Below are positions 1 through 9,937 of a DNA stretch of 64,000 nt, one piece after another (the stretch's first letter is position 1; every line of letters starts with the position of its first letter). A program made the translations under genes and the position numbers. The notes under the pieces were generated by a model. That model saw only the letters and a program-made list of their open reading frames with translations, had not been told where the DNA came from and made no database searches. The stretch is taken from contig NZ_LAMZ01000001.1 in NCBI RefSeq assembly GCF_025558165.1, forward strand, positions 682,001-746,000, written 5' to 3'. The DNA is from Candidatus Pelagibacter ubique HIMB140 (lineage in GTDB: Bacteria; Pseudomonadota; Alphaproteobacteria; Pelagibacterales; Pelagibacteraceae).

Positions 1-402
1 GTTGCGCCTATTGGAATATTTTTTGGAAGAATTGCAAATTTTATAAATTCTGAACTTTATGGGCCTATAACTAATTTACCTTGGGCAGTTACTTTCATAC
101 AAATAGATAATCAACCACGACATCCCTCACAAATTTATGAAGCATTATTAGAAGGTTTAATTTTATTTTTAATTTTAGTTTGTTTTAGAAGTAGAGGAAA
201 TTTTGAAAAAGCTGGATTGATTTCTGGATTATTTTTAATTTTCTATTCAATCTTTAGATTTATTGTTGAATTTTTTAGAGTTCCAGATGATCAATTGGGA
301 TACCTAATATTCAATTTAACTATGGGTCAGTTAATAAGTTTTATCTTTTTGATAATTGGATTAATTATTTTCTTTTTGAAAAAAAATGAACAAGTCGACT
401 AA
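1..402 (+). CDS. lgt: Prolipoprotein diacylglyceryl transferase, C-terminal part (5' end outside window)
   Basis: The reading frame is open from the first base, so the N-terminus lies upstream of the window. Lgt is an inner-membrane enzyme that moves a diacylglyceryl group from phosphatidylglycerol to the lipobox cysteine of prolipoproteins. The visible part starts in the family signature PIGIFFGRIANFINSELYG and continues with RHPSQIYEALLEG, both diagnostic. Two or more hydrophobic membrane segments follow. The stop overlaps the next gene by 17 bases. The next enzyme of the pathway, LspA, is also in this window, near 52.6-53.1 kb. Confidence 0.95.
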   Translation, partial: VAPIGIFFGRIANFINSELYGPITNLPWAVTFIQIDNQPRHPSQIYEALLEGLILFLILVCFRSRGNFEKAGLISGLFLIFYSIFRFIVEFFRVPDDQLGYLIFNLTMGQLISFIFLIIGLIIFFLKKNEQVD

Positions 403-1435
403 TTTACCTCTAGATCAATTTATCAATCACGCTCTTTACGATAAAGAAAATGGTTATTATATGAAAAAAAATCCCTTTGGAAAGGAAGGAGATTTTATTA
501 CGTCTCCCAACATCACAAGACTATTTTCAGAAATAATTGCGATTTGGGTAATAACTTTTTGGAAAAGCATCGGTTCCCCTAAAAAATTTAACTTAATTGA
601 ACTTGGCGCTGGTAATGGAGAAATGATGAAAGTTGTGTCTGAAACATTAAAGAATTTTCCAGATTGTTTTAACTCCTGTAATTTAATGATTCATGAAAAA
701 AGCTCATATTTAATTGATGAACAAAAAAAAAATTTAAATTCTGAAAAAATAATCTGGGTAAATGGAGTTGAAATCGATAACACATTTCCTTGCATTTATC
801 TTGCAAACGAATTTTTTGATGCACTTCCAATAAAGCAATTTTTTAAAAAGGAGAATAATTGGTTTGAAAGGTATGTTAATTTAAAAACTTACAAAAAGGC
901 TGAGTTCAATGATAAAGAAGTTGATATTAAAACAATAGAGCAAGAACTTAAATTTGAAATATCTAAGGACCAAGATATTATTGAATACTCTCCCGAAGCG
1001 TTTAAATATCTAAAGAAAATTTGTAAAATTATTGAGAACAGAAATGGTGGACTTTTAATAATTGATTATGGATATTTAGATCTGAAAATAAAAAATACTA
1101 TTCAAGCAATAAAAGATCATAAATTTTCAAATATATTAGAAGATATTGGCGACTCTGATATTACGTACAATTTAAATTTTAATTTATATGCTAACTATAT
1201 TAATCAATTTGAAAAACTAGATCATCTAATTACTAATCAAAAAAAATTCTTAACAAGCATGGGAATTTTGCAGAGAGCAGAGATTGTAAGTAATAATATT
1301 GCCTTCTCACAAAAAACAGATCTATTTTATAGAATTAGACGTTTAATTGATGAGAAACAAATGGGAGAGTTATTTAAGGTAATGTTGATTAAAATTAAAA
1401 ACAATAAATTTAAAACAGGTTTTCAAATTGATTAA
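386..1435 (+). CDS. MidA/NDUFAF7-family class I SAM-dependent methyltransferase
   Basis: A 349-residue member of the DUF185 / MidA (NDUFAF7) family. The N-terminal part has the family pattern of a substrate-binding lead (YYMKKNPFGKEGDFITSP) followed by the SAM-binding glycine loop LIELGAGNGEMM near residue 70. LANEFFDALPIKQF near residue 140 and LLIIDYGYL near 225 are further family hallmarks. In mitochondria the homologue methylates an arginine of complex I subunit NDUFS2; whether the bacterial protein does the same is inference. It overlaps lgt by 17 bases and pgeF by 8, so the three are probably translationally coupled. The lgt-MidA-pgeF order is common in Alphaproteobacteria. Confidence 0.9.
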   Translation: MNKSTNLPLDQFINHALYDKENGYYMKKNPFGKEGDFITSPNITRLFSEIIAIWVITFWKSIGSPKKFNLIELGAGNGEMMKVVSETLKNFPDCFNSCNLMIHEKSSYLIDEQKKNLNSEKIIWVNGVEIDNTFPCIYLANEFFDALPIKQFFKKENNWFERYVNLKTYKKAEFNDKEVDIKTIEQELKFEISKDQDIIEYSPEAFKYLKKICKIIENRNGGLLIIDYGYLDLKIKNTIQAIKDHKFSNILEDIGDSDITYNLNFNLYANYINQFEKLDHLITNQKKFLTSMGILQRAEIVSNNIAFSQKTDLFYRIRRLIDEKQMGELFKVMLIKIKNNKFKTGFQID

Positions 1436-2186
1436 ATCTAAAAAGCTTTCAAAAAATAAAGCTATTAAACATGGTTTTTTTAATAGCATCGGTGGTGTAT
1501 CAAAAAATATTTATAGAAGTTTAAATTGTGGTCCAGGTTCAAATGACAATAGTGCAAGTGTACAAAAAAATTTAAATATTGTTAAAAATAAAATTTCTAA
1601 GAACTCAAAAAATATTTTTTTACTTAACCAAATTCATAGTAATAAATTCGTGTTTATTGACAAAGAGTATAAATCAAAAATAAAACCTAAGGCTGATGCA
1701 ATTATTACTGACCAAATAAATTTACCTATTGCAGTTTTGACCGCAGATTGTGTGCCAATACTGGTTTTTGATAATCAGAGAAAAATGATAGCTGCAATTC
1801 ATTCAGGATGGAAGGGTGCTTTTAAGGGAATTATATCAAAAGTGATTAAATTTATGGTTAAGAGAGGGTCTAAAACAAAAAATATTACTGCAGTTATAGG
1901 TCCATCAATATCAGTTAAAAATTATGAAGTTCAAAAAGATTTTTATAAAAAATTTATAAGAAAAGACAAAACTAGTCATAAATTTTTTAAAATGGGTAAA
2001 GAAAAGTTATATTTTAACTTATCTAGTTATGTTAAATCATTAATTCTTAAGTCTGGTGTGAAAAAAATAGAAAAAATTGACGTTGATACATTCGATGCTA
2101 AAAATAAATTTTTTAGTGCTAGAAGATCAAAAAGTCTAAATCATGCTGATTATGGTAGAAATATTTCAATAATTATGCTTAATTAG
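1428..2186 (+). CDS. pgeF: PgeF/YfiH-family laccase-domain protein (polyphenol oxidase family)
   Basis: A 252-residue protein of the YfiH/LACC1 family. Members have been reported as multi-copper-like oxidases, purine nucleoside-cleaving enzymes, or peptidoglycan-editing factor PgeF that removes L-Ser-containing muropeptide precursors; the role here cannot be decided from sequence. The metal-binding residues are visible: His in LNQIHSNK, Cys in [13 protein letters not shown] and His in [14 protein letters not shown]. The C-terminal [11 protein letters not shown] is also typical. The start is a TTG at 1428, inside the end of the previous gene; the first ATG is too far in to preserve the domain. 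Confidence 0.88.
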   Translation: MIKSKKLSKNKAIKHGFFNSIGGVSKNIYRSLNCGPGSNDNSASVQKNLNIVKNKISKNSKNIFLLNQIHSNKFVFIDKEYKSKIKPKADAIITDQINLPIAVLTADCVPILVFDNQRKMIAAIHSGWKGAFKGIISKVIKFMVKRGSKTKNITAVIGPSISVKNYEVQKDFYKKFIRKDKTSHKFFKMGKEKLYFNLSSYVKSLILKSGVKKIEKIDVDTFDAKNKFFSARRSKSLNHADYGRNISIIMLN

Positions 2187-2193
2187 GTTTTTC

Positions 2194-3126
2194 ATGAAAT
2201 TATTATCAGGAAATAGTAATAAACCTCTTAGTAAGAATATTGCTAAATATTTAAAATCTAAATTAGTCAATTCAAGTATTAGAAATTTTTCTGATGGTGA
2301 AATTTATGTTGAGATTAATGAAAACATAAGAGGAAATAGTATTTTTATTATTCAATCTGTTTCTTCTCCAGCTAATGATAATTTAATGGAACTTTTATTA
2401 TGTATAGATGCTTTAAAAAGATCATCTGCCAAAAATATAACAGCTGTAATTCCATATTTTGGTTATGCAAGACAAGATAGAAAAGTTGTCCCAAGAACTT
2501 CCATTTCAGCAAAACTAGTATCAAACTTAATTACAAAAGCAGGAGCAGATCGAGTTGTAACAGTAGATTTGCACGCTGGACAAATTCAAGGATTTTTTGA
2601 TATTCCTGTAGATAACTTGTTTGCTACTCCTATTTTTGCAAGACACGTTAAGAAAAAAATTAATAGTAAAAATATGATTTGTGTTGCACCAGATGTGGGT
2701 GGTACTGAAAGAGCAAGATCTCTTGGAAAACTTTTAAATATTGGTTTAGCTATAGTAGATAAAAGAAGACCTAAGCCAGGACAATCTCAGGTTATGAATG
2801 TGATTGGGGATGTAAAAGGTAAGACATGTATAATTGTAGACGATATCATCGACTCAGGTGGAACAATTGTAAATGCAGCTAAAGCTCTAAAAGATAGAGG
2901 TGCAAAAGAAGTTTATGTTTATATTACTCACGGTGTCCTTAGTGGTGAAGCGGTCAAAAAAATTAAAAATTCTGTTATCAAAAATTTAGTAATTACAGAC
3001 ACAATTGATAATAGTGACAAAATAAAAGGTGCAAAAAACATCGAAGTTTTATCTATTTCAGGGCTAATGGGTGAAGCGATTAAAAGAATATCAAATTCTA
3101 CTTCTGTATCTGATTTATTTAAATAA
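2194..3126 (+). CDS. prs: Ribose-phosphate pyrophosphokinase (PRPP synthetase)
   Basis: A 310-residue class I PRPP synthetase, which makes 5-phosphoribosyl pyrophosphate from ribose 5-phosphate and ATP for purine, pyrimidine, histidine, tryptophan and NAD synthesis. The ATP-binding FGYARQDRK near residue 90, the cation-binding [12 protein letters not shown] near 127 and the PRPP loop [18 protein letters not shown] near 215 are all intact. Length is standard (310-320). It sits 7 bases after pgeF, in a + strand run with rplY, pth and ychF; prs-rplY-pth-ychF is a widely conserved bacterial order. Confidence 0.98.
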   Translation: MKLLSGNSNKPLSKNIAKYLKSKLVNSSIRNFSDGEIYVEINENIRGNSIFIIQSVSSPANDNLMELLLCIDALKRSSAKNITAVIPYFGYARQDRKVVPRTSISAKLVSNLITKAGADRVVTVDLHAGQIQGFFDIPVDNLFATPIFARHVKKKINSKNMICVAPDVGGTERARSLGKLLNIGLAIVDKRRPKPGQSQVMNVIGDVKGKTCIIVDDIIDSGGTIVNAAKALKDRGAKEVYVYITHGVLSGEAVKKIKNSVIKNLVITDTIDNSDKIKGAKNIEVLSISGLMGEAIKRISNSTSVSDLFK

Positions 3127-3170
3127 TTACCTTGTGTTATTAAGGATCTTGAGCTAAAAACCCTTGTTTT

Positions 3171-3860
3171 ATGAATACTTTAGAAGCTAACATCAGAGAC
3201 ACCAAAACAAAAGGCGAGCTTAACTCACTAAGAGATAGTGGAGAAGTTCCAGCTATAATTTATGGCGGTGAAGCTCAAAATGAAAAAATTTCTATATCTA
3301 AGAAATTGCTAAAGTCGATGTTAGAAGACTCAAATTTTTTATCTACAATTCTTACATTAAATGTAAACGGTAAGCCACAAAATGTACTTCCAAGAGAAGT
3401 AAAATATCACATCTTGTCAGACGAACCTATACATGTTGATTTTTTAAGAGTTGTGCCTGGTCTAAAAATTAGAATTGAGGTTCCAGTTAAATTTATTAAT
3501 CATGAAAAATCACCTGGATTAAAAAAAGGTGGAGTATTAAATATTGTAAGAAGAAAAGTTGAATTAAAATGTCCAAGTGAGAAAATACCTGAAAATCTTT
3601 TAATTGATTTAGATGGTATTGATATTGGAGTAAGTTTTAAAATTTCATCAATTAATTTAGATCCTGAAGTTGTACCAACTATTCAAGGTAGGGATTTCGT
3701 TATTGCAACACTTGCGGCTCCAACTGTAATGAAAGAGCCAGAAAAACCAGCTGAAGCTGAAGCTGCAGAGAGTGAAGCGGGTGCCGAAGCTGCTGCACCA
3801 GCTGAAGGCGATAAACCAGCTGCTGAAGGCGAAGAGAAGCCTGCTGAAGAAAAAAAATAA
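3171..3860 (+). CDS. rplY: 50S ribosomal protein L25 (CTC/TL5 long form)
   Basis: A 229-residue long-form L25, which binds 5S rRNA in the central protuberance. Residues 1-95 form the 5S-binding domain (RDSGEVPAIIYGG, PVHVDFLRV-like HVDFLRVVPG), followed by the second beta domain (GGVLNIVRRKVELKCPSEKIPENL). The last 45 residues are a low-complexity Ala/Glu/Pro tail, encoded by a noticeably GC-richer stretch at about 3725-3855 than the surrounding DNA. Such acidic tails are common in alphaproteobacterial L25. The start ATG at 3171 has no strong Shine-Dalgarno; the 44-base gap to prs holds only weak inverted repeats. Confidence 0.96.
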   Translation: MNTLEANIRDTKTKGELNSLRDSGEVPAIIYGGEAQNEKISISKKLLKSMLEDSNFLSTILTLNVNGKPQNVLPREVKYHILSDEPIHVDFLRVVPGLKIRIEVPVKFINHEKSPGLKKGGVLNIVRRKVELKCPSEKIPENLLIDLDGIDIGVSFKISSINLDPEVVPTIQGRDFVIATLAAPTVMKEPEKPAEAEAAESEAGAEAAAPAEGDKPAAEGEEKPAEEKK

Positions 3861-3900
3861 ATTATTTAGACTGAAGTTTGTTTTCCATTAAAAAATTTTT

Positions 3901-4464
3901 ATGCTTTTATTTGTAGGACTAGGTAACCCAACGCCCGATAGTGAAAATAATAGACATAATGTAGGTTTTAAAATTATCGACTCGATTAATAAAAAATTTG
4001 GACTATCAAAACAAAAACCAAAATTTAAAGGTTTGCTTACAACAGGAAATGTGGGAGACAAAAAAATATATGCAATTAAACCTTTAACTTTCATGAATAA
4101 TTCAGGAATTTGTATAAGAGAATTAATAGAATATTTTAAAATTGATGCCGAGGATGTCACAGTTTTTCATGATGATTTAGATGTAGAATTTGGAAAAATT
4201 AAAGCTAAGTTTGGTGGATCTAGTGCAGGTCATAATGGTATAGCTTCAATAGATAAATTTATTGGTAAAGATTATTCTAGAGTAAGAATTGGTATTGGAA
4301 AACCAAAGGACAATATGGAAGTAAGTGATTTTGTACTTCAAAACTTTGATGAAGATGAAATGGCTGGATTAGAAAAAATTACAAATAATATTACTGAGTC
4401 AATTTCAATATTAATTGATAAAAAATTAGACCTATTTTCAAGCACAGTAAATAATAAAAAATGA
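3901..4464 (+). CDS. pth: Peptidyl-tRNA hydrolase
   Basis: A 187-residue Pth, which releases tRNA from peptidyl-tRNAs that drop off the ribosome. The N-terminal FVGLGNPTPDSENNRHNVGF carries the conserved Asn and the catalytic His. Further hallmarks are TFMNNSG, the HDDLD segment and FGGSSAGHNG. Length matches the family (about 190). The gene ends in ATGA overlap with ychF, so pth and ychF are likely translationally coupled, as in many bacteria. Confidence 0.97.
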   Translation: MLLFVGLGNPTPDSENNRHNVGFKIIDSINKKFGLSKQKPKFKGLLTTGNVGDKKIYAIKPLTFMNNSGICIRELIEYFKIDAEDVTVFHDDLDVEFGKIKAKFGGSSAGHNGIASIDKFIGKDYSRVRIGIGKPKDNMEVSDFVLQNFDEDEMAGLEKITNNITESISILIDKKLDLFSSTVNNKK

Positions 4465-5534
4465 GTTTTAAATGTGGAATTGTTGGTTTACCAAATGTTG
4501 GTAAGTCCACACTTTTTAATGCGCTAACAAATTCTAGTAAAGCACAAGCAGCTAATTTTCCATTTTGTACAATTGATCCAAATGTTGGTGTAGTTCCCGT
4601 ACCAGATGAAAGATTGTCCAAATTATCAAAAGTCTCTAACTCTAAAAAGGTAATTAATACCACAATTTCATTCGTTGATATTGCTGGTCTTGTAAAAGGA
4701 GCTTCAAAAGGAGAAGGATTAGGAAATAAATTTCTTTCTCATATCAGGGAAGTTGATGCTGTAATTCATATGATTAGATGTTTTGATTCAGATGATATCC
4801 AAAATGTTAATCCTGACGTAAACCCAGTGAGAGATTTGGAAATTATTGAAACTGAAATGATGCTTGCAGATCTTGAAAGTATTCAAAAAAGATTGGAAAA
4901 AAATAACAAGAAAAATGTAGATGAGGAACAACTAAAAATTTTAGAAATTGCACTTGATTGCATAAATAATGACAAAGATATTTCAGTTCTAAAAACACAA
5001 TTTGATACCAAGCAATTAAATCAAAGCGGTTTATTATCAATTAAACCAAAAATATATGTTTGTAATGTTGATGAACAAAGTGTTCAGAACGGTAATAAAT
5101 ATACAAATGATTTCATAGAAAAATTTGGCAATGAAAATACACTGATTGTATCTGCTGATATTGAAAATCAAATTAATGAGCTACCTGCTGAAGAGAAAAA
5201 AAATTATATGGAAATGATAGGTTTAAAAGAAACTGGATTAAATATGTTAATTCAAAAAGGTTACAATATACTAGAGCTAGATACTTATTTTACATCAGGC
5301 CCTGAGGAAACAAGGGCATGGACAATTAAAAAAAATTGTACAGCTCCTAAGGCAGCAGGCGAAATACATACTGATTTTGAAAAAGGCTTTATTCGAGCTG
5401 AAACTATTTCTTATGAAGACTTTATAGCAAATGATGGCTGGGTAAATTCTAAAGCAAATGGGAAAATGAGATTAGAAGGAAAAGATTATATTGTTAAAGA
5501 TGGGGATGTATTAAACTTCAGATTCAACACGTGA
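4461..5534 (+). CDS. ychF: Redox-regulated ribosome-binding ATPase YchF (Obg-like)
   Basis: A 357-residue YchF/OLA1 P-loop protein of the Obg family that prefers ATP, binds ribosomes and is linked to stress responses. The Walker A GLPNVGKSTLFNALT is at residues 8-22, the G3 motif DIAGLVKGASKGEGLGNKFL is near 75, and the C-terminal TGS-like domain contains GPEETRAWTI and the characteristic ending with DGDVLNFRF. Its last 24 bases overlap the convergent cytochrome c1 gene on the other strand, so the two transcripts must be complementary at their 3' ends. Confidence 0.97.
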   Translation: MSFKCGIVGLPNVGKSTLFNALTNSSKAQAANFPFCTIDPNVGVVPVPDERLSKLSKVSNSKKVINTTISFVDIAGLVKGASKGEGLGNKFLSHIREVDAVIHMIRCFDSDDIQNVNPDVNPVRDLEIIETEMMLADLESIQKRLEKNNKKNVDEEQLKILEIALDCINNDKDISVLKTQFDTKQLNQSGLLSIKPKIYVCNVDEQSVQNGNKYTNDFIEKFGNENTLIVSADIENQINELPAEEKKNYMEMIGLKETGLNMLIQKGYNILELDTYFTSGPEETRAWTIKKNCTAPKAAGEIHTDFEKGFIRAETISYEDFIANDGWVNSKANGKMRLEGKDYIVKDGDVLNFRFNT

Positions 5535-6290
5535 CCAGATTTTCTTCATACTAAAGTAAACTAAAATAGTTAAAATAATCAAATATACTATAGCTTTAAA
5601 TCCCATTTGGTGTCTTGCTTCTAAATGAGGCTCCGCAGCCCACATTAAAAATGTTGTTACATCTTTTGACATCTGTTCAACTGATGCATTAGTGCCATCC
5701 CCGTACTCTACTATTCCATCTGATAATGGCGCTGCCATTCTGATCTTATTACCATACATATATTTGTTGTAATAAACTCCATCATCCAAAGTTACTCCGC
5801 TTGGTGGATCTTCATAACCTTGAAGTAAAGAATAAATATAATCAACTCCGCCGCCTCTAGCTTTAACTAAAACAGACATATCTGGCGGATAAGCTCCTCC
5901 GTTAGCTGCTTGTGCGGCTTTTACATTGTCGTATGGCATTACAAATTTATCCGAAAGTTTTCCAGGTCTAGTAAACATTTCGCCATCAGCGTTTGGTCCA
6001 TCTGTAACTTCAAAAGAAGCAGCGATTGCTTTTGCAGCTGCCTCTGAAAACTCTGGTCCACCCTCTTCTGATAAATTTCTATAGCTTAAATATTTCATTG
6101 AATGGCAAGAAGCACAAACTTCCGTATAAACTTGATATCCTCTTTGAAGAGCTGCTCTATCAAATTTTCCAAAAAGACCTTTAAAACTCCAATCTGTTTT
6201 AAGATAATCTACTTTTTCTGCAGCAAATGTTTGGGCACTAATTAGAGAAAAAAAAGAAAGTATTAAAATTAGTTTAAATAACTTTTTCAC
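5511..6290 (-). CDS. petC: Cytochrome c1, bc1 complex
   Basis: A 259-residue cytochrome c1, the heme c subunit of complex III that passes electrons from the Rieske centre to cytochrome c. An N-terminal signal peptide (about residues 1-23) exports the haem domain. The haem-binding CASCH is at residues 59-63 and the axial methionine lies in RMAAPLSDGIVEY. A C-terminal membrane anchor (VYLIILTILVYFSMKKIW) holds it to the inner membrane. The start is GTG at 6288-6290, one base after the cytochrome b stop. It is the last gene of the petABC operon and overlaps ychF by 24 bases. Confidence 0.96.
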   Translation of the reverse strand: MKKLFKLILILSFFSLISAQTFAAEKVDYLKTDWSFKGLFGKFDRAALQRGYQVYTEVCASCHSMKYLSYRNLSEEGGPEFSEAAAKAIAASFEVTDGPNADGEMFTRPGKLSDKFVMPYDNVKAAQAANGGAYPPDMSVLVKARGGGVDYIYSLLQGYEDPPSGVTLDDGVYYNKYMYGNKIRMAAPLSDGIVEYGDGTNASVEQMSKDVTTFLMWAAEPHLEARHQMGFKAIVYLIILTILVYFSMKKIWSRVESEV

Positions 6291-6291
6291 T

Positions 6292-7554
6292 TTATTTTAT
6301 TTTACTTTCTCTGTGTTTTGCAGCTTCTAAGTTTGGTGATCCACCTAAAATAGGCTCTGTTATACTTAGTGGAACAGGTAATGTTCTCTCTTTAAATCCA
6401 AGCACAGGGAGAATAACCAAGAAATGTAAGAAATAATAGGCAGTGGCTACTCTTGCAATTAATAAATAAAGACCTTCTGCAGGCATTGCTCCCATGTAAC
6501 CAAGAATTAAAACGTCTGCTACTAAAATCCAATAGAATTGTCTGTATAAAGGTCTAAAAACTGCTGATCTAATTTTTGAAGTATCTAACCAAGGTAAAGC
6601 TGCAAGTATTAAAATAGCAGATAGCATTGCAATTACTCCAAGTAGTTTATCCGGTACCGATCTTAGTATTGCGTAAAAAGGTAACAAATACCATTCTGGA
6701 ACTATATGAGCTGGAGTTACCATAGGATTTGCCTCTATGTAATTATCTGCGTGACCCAAAATATTAGGCGTATAAAAAACAAAAAATGCAAAAACAATCA
6801 TAAACATTAATAATGCAAAACCATCTTTAATAACAATGTATGGATGGAATGGGACAGTATCCTTAGATGGTTTTTTGATATCAATACCAACTGGATTATT
6901 ATTTCCAGGTACATGCAGAGCCCATATATGTAAAATTACAAGTCCTGCTATTAAGAATGGGATTAAATAATGTAGAGTAAAAAATCTTGTTAAAGTTGGA
7001 TTATCAACTGAGTATCCACCCCATAACCATGTTACAATTCCCTCACCTACTAACGGGATTGCACTAAATAAATTTGTAATAACAGTTGCTCCCCAGAAAC
7101 TCATTTGTCCCCAAGGTAAGACGTAGCCCATGAATGCAGCTGCCATCATTAACAAGTAAATTACTATACCAATAATCCAAATTATTTCTCTTGGTGCTTT
7201 GTAAGAACCATAAAATAATGATCTAAAGATATGAATATACACAGCAAGAAAAAACATCGATGCACCATTTGCATGTATGTATCTAATTAACCATCCGTAG
7301 TTAACATCTCTCATTATATGCTCAACACTTTCGAATGCCATGTCAGCATGAGCAATGTAATGCATTGCCAAAGTTAATCCTGTTATAATTTGTGTGATTA
7401 AGCAAAAAGTCAAAATTCCTCCAAATGTCCACCAGTAATTTAAATTTTTTGGAGTAGGATAATCTGTTAAATGATTTGCAAGAGTTAGTAACGGTAATCT
7501 ATCATTAAACCATTGACCAACTTTTGATTTAGGTTGATAATCGTGATCACTCAT
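6292..7554 (-). CDS. petB: Cytochrome b, bc1 complex
   Basis: A 420-residue full-length cytochrome b, the membrane core of complex III carrying hemes bL and bH and both quinone sites. Family segments seen include [15 protein letters not shown], the [15 protein letters not shown] and [21 protein letters not shown] segments with haem histidines, and the Qo-site [14 protein letters not shown] (PEWY). Eight hydrophobic helices are visible. It lies between the Rieske gene (10-base gap) and cytochrome c1 (1-base gap), so all three subunits are on one transcript. Confidence 0.98.
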   Translation of the reverse strand: MSDHDYQPKSKVGQWFNDRLPLLTLANHLTDYPTPKNLNYWWTFGGILTFCLITQIITGLTLAMHYIAHADMAFESVEHIMRDVNYGWLIRYIHANGASMFFLAVYIHIFRSLFYGSYKAPREIIWIIGIVIYLLMMAAAFMGYVLPWGQMSFWGATVITNLFSAIPLVGEGIVTWLWGGYSVDNPTLTRFFTLHYLIPFLIAGLVILHIWALHVPGNNNPVGIDIKKPSKDTVPFHPYIVIKDGFALLMFMIVFAFFVFYTPNILGHADNYIEANPMVTPAHIVPEWYLLPFYAILRSVPDKLLGVIAMLSAILILAALPWLDTSKIRSAVFRPLYRQFYWILVADVLILGYMGAMPAEGLYLLIARVATAYYFLHFLVILPVLGFKERTLPVPLSITEPILGGSPNLEAAKHRESKIK

Positions 7555-7564
7555 AACAACTGTA

Positions 7565-8077
7565 CTATCCTATTTTAATTGTGTTTGCGTTTACGAATTC
7601 ATATTTTGGAACTTCCATATTCCAAGGAGCTGGTCCTTTTCTAATTCTTCCAGACGTATCATAGTGAGAACCGTGACAAGGACAAAACCATCCATTATAA
7701 TCACCTTTGTCATTCAAAGGCACACATCCTAAATGAGTACAAACTCCAAGCATGACTAACCATTCAGGATTTTTTGCTCTATCCTCATCTTTTTCTGGAT
7801 GAATTAATTCTTCCATTTTAACAGATCTTGCTTCGTCGATCTCTTCTTGTGTTCTTCTTCTGATGAAAACTGGTTTTCCTCTCCATAGAACTGTAATTGT
7901 GTTTCCAGGTTTGACTGAACTTACATCTACCTCGGTACTTGCTAATGCTTTAACTGAAGCATCTGGGTTCATTTGATCTACCATGGGCCACACTACTGCT
8001 GCAGCTCCAACTGCACCTACAGCTGTGGTCGCTGTAAATAAAAAATCTCTTCTTTTTTTTGGCTTTTTATCTGACAT
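7565..8077 (-). CDS. petA: Ubiquinol-cytochrome c reductase Rieske iron-sulfur subunit
   Basis: A 170-residue Rieske protein of complex III. The N-terminus has a twin-Arg-type lead (KKRRDFLF, residues 8-14) and one membrane helix that stays as an anchor. The 2Fe-2S cluster ligands are in CTHLGC (Cys113, His115) and CPCHG (Cys132, His135); Cys118 and Cys134 form the expected disulfide. First gene of petA-petB-petC. Its promoter should lie in the 91-base divergent gap to trmL (8078-8168), which is AT-rich, but I cannot single out a convincing -35/-10 pair. Confidence 0.97.
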   Translation of the reverse strand: MSDKKPKKRRDFLFTATTAVGAVGAAAVVWPMVDQMNPDASVKALASTEVDVSSVKPGNTITVLWRGKPVFIRRRTQEEIDEARSVKMEELIHPEKDEDRAKNPEWLVMLGVCTHLGCVPLNDKGDYNGWFCPCHGSHYDTSGRIRKGPAPWNMEVPKYEFVNANTIKIG

Positions 8078-8168
8078 TTTAAATAGTTTTTTGTTAAAAA
8101 ATTAATTTAATATACGATTTCTTATAAGATAACAGTAATTTTTCTACTGAAAGAATGACACATTACGG

Positions 8169-8627
8169 ATGAAACCTAGACCTAAAATTTCACTATACGA
8201 GCCAGATATTCCACAGAATACAGCTGCAATTATACGAACGTGTGCCTGTTTAGGGGCGGAATTAGAAATTATTGAGCCTTGTGGATTTTTATTATCTGAC
8301 AAAAGGTTTAAAAGAGTTGTCATGGACTACATGGACTATAGTAAAATTAAATTCTACCAAAGTGCAGAACATTTTTTTGAAGAAAAAAAGAATCAAAGAA
8401 TTGTTTTAATGACAACAAAGGGTTCTATAAATTATACTAAATTTAATTTTAGAGCTGATGATACAATATTATTTGGAAGAGAGAGCGCTGGTGTTCCAGA
8501 GAAGGTTCATAAGCTGATTGGTGATCGTCTAAAAATTCCAATGAATGAAAATGCGAGATCTCTAAATATAGCATCCTCAGTTGCAATAGTTTTGGCTGAA
8601 AGTTTAAGGCAAAATAATTTAATGTAA
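8169..8627 (+). CDS. trmL: tRNA (cytidine/uridine-2'-O-)-methyltransferase TrmL (SPOUT)
   Basis: A 152-residue SPOUT methyltransferase that 2'-O-methylates the wobble nucleotide of tRNA-Leu isoacceptors in E. coli. The N-terminal LYEPDIPQNTAAIIRTCACL, the LFGRESAGVPE loop and the C-terminal IPMNENARSLNIASSVAIVL form the knotted SAM-binding site. The size matches TrmL closely and is shorter than general SpoU proteins. It is divergent from petA and followed one base later by hemF; this petA/trmL/hemF neighbourhood recurs in Alphaproteobacteria. Confidence 0.94.
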   Translation: MKPRPKISLYEPDIPQNTAAIIRTCACLGAELEIIEPCGFLLSDKRFKRVVMDYMDYSKIKFYQSAEHFFEEKKNQRIVLMTTKGSINYTKFNFRADDTILFGRESAGVPEKVHKLIGDRLKIPMNENARSLNIASSVAIVLAESLRQNNLM

Positions 8628-8628
8628 T

Positions 8629-9456
8629 ATGGACAATTCAATTAAAAAAGACCTAGCTAGCAATTGGTTCAAATTATTACAAAATGCAATTTGTAATGAC
8701 ATACTTGAATTAGAAAATAACAAAATAAAATTTGTATCAACTTCTTGGAAAAGAAACTCTAAAAAAGATGAAGGAGGTGGTGAATATAGAATTTTAAAAA
8801 ATGGAAAAATTTTTGAAAAAGTAGGAGTAAATTTCTCAAAGGTATATGGAAAATTTCCTAAAAAATTTCAAAAAAATATACCAGGAGCTGAGAAAGATCC
8901 TAGATTTTGGGCTTCAGGAATTTCAATAGTTATGCATATGCAAAATCCGCACATTCCAGCTATGCATTTTAATACAAGATATATCAGCACTCAAAAAAAT
9001 TGGTTTGGAGGGGGAATGGATGTAACCCCGGCCATCAAAGATGATAATGAAAAAAATAAATTTCATAAAACTTTAAAGTTAATGTGTGATCAACATAATA
9101 AAAATTATTATAAAAAATATAAAAAATGGTGTGATGAATATTTTTATTTACCCCACAGAAAAGAAGCTAGAGGAATTGGGGGAATTTTTTTTGATTATAA
9201 AGATGATAATTTCGAAAAAGATTTTAAATTTGTAAGAGATGTTGGTATTACTTTTCAAATGATCTTTAATGAAATTATTAGAAAAAAAATTAAGAAAAAA
9301 TGGTCTTTAAAAGAAAAAGAGAAGCAGTATATTAAAAGAGGTCGTTACACAGAATTTAATTTACTGTATGACAGAGGAACTAAATTTGGATTACAAACTG
9401 GTGGTAATGTAGAAGGAATTTTAATGTCGTTACCTCCTTTAGCTAAGTGGAAATAA
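8629..9456 (+). CDS. hemF: Oxygen-dependent coproporphyrinogen III oxidase
   Basis: A 275-residue HemF, which oxidatively decarboxylates coproporphyrinogen III to protoporphyrinogen IX using O2. Conserved segments include [25 protein letters not shown] with a conserved His, [27 protein letters not shown] and the C-terminal [31 protein letters not shown] region. The oxygen-requiring form fits an obligate aerobe. It sits 1 base after trmL and 4 bases before greA, and supplies haem needed by the neighbouring cytochromes. Confidence 0.97.
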   Translation: MDNSIKKDLASNWFKLLQNAICNDILELENNKIKFVSTSWKRNSKKDEGGGEYRILKNGKIFEKVGVNFSKVYGKFPKKFQKNIPGAEKDPRFWASGISIVMHMQNPHIPAMHFNTRYISTQKNWFGGGMDVTPAIKDDNEKNKFHKTLKLMCDQHNKNYYKKYKKWCDEYFYLPHRKEARGIGGIFFDYKDDNFEKDFKFVRDVGITFQMIFNEIIRKKIKKKWSLKEKEKQYIKRGRYTEFNLLYDRGTKFGLQTGGNVEGILMSLPPLAKWK

Positions 9457-9460
9457 AAAA

Positions 9461-9937
9461 ATGGAAAAAGAACCTATTACCTTAAATGGTTTAAAAAAAT
9501 TAGAGGAAGAACTTATTTTTTTAAAAGAAAAGAAAAGACCTGAGATCGTTGCCGCAATTGCTGAAGCAAGATCGCATGGAGATCTAAAAGAAAATGCCGA
9601 ATATCATGCTGCAAAGGAAGAACAATCTCATAATGAAGGTAGGATTACTGAAATAAACGACATAATAGCCAGAGCTAACGTAATTGATGTAACTAAATTA
9701 AATAATGAGGGTAAAGTAATTTTTGGATCAACTGTATATCTAGAAGACTTAGATAGTGGAGAAAAAATAAATTATAAAATTGTTGGAAAAGATGAAGCTG
9801 ACTTAAAACAAAAATTAATTTTCTTTCAGTCCCCAATTGGAAAAGGATTAATAGGTAAAAATAAAAGTGATCTTGTAGAAATAAGTACCCCTTCTGGGAT
9901 AAAGAATTTTGAAATTAAAGACGTTAAATATATTTAA
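9461..9937 (+). CDS. greA: Transcription elongation factor GreA
   Basis: A 158-residue GreA, which enters the RNA polymerase secondary channel and stimulates cleavage of backtracked transcripts. The N-terminal coiled coil (about residues 5-75) ends with the acidic tip in [20 protein letters not shown]. The C-terminal FKBP-like domain contains [13 protein letters not shown] and [10 protein letters not shown]. Length is standard. Its stop TAA interlocks with the stop of the convergent cca gene over the tetranucleotide TTAA at 9934-9937. Confidence 0.97.
   Translation: MEKEPITLNGLKKLEEELIFLKEKKRPEIVAAIAEARSHGDLKENAEYHAAKEEQSHNEGRITEINDIIARANVIDVTKLNNEGKVIFGSTVYLEDLDSGEKINYKIVGKDEADLKQKLIFFQSPIGKGLIGKNKSDLVEISTPSGIKNFEIKDVKYI

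Noticed and set aside
3127-3170. Inverted repeat CCTTG...TAAGG in front of rplY as an attenuator or riboswitch
   Set aside because: The stem is only 4-5 pairs with no T run and no match to a known leader for L25.
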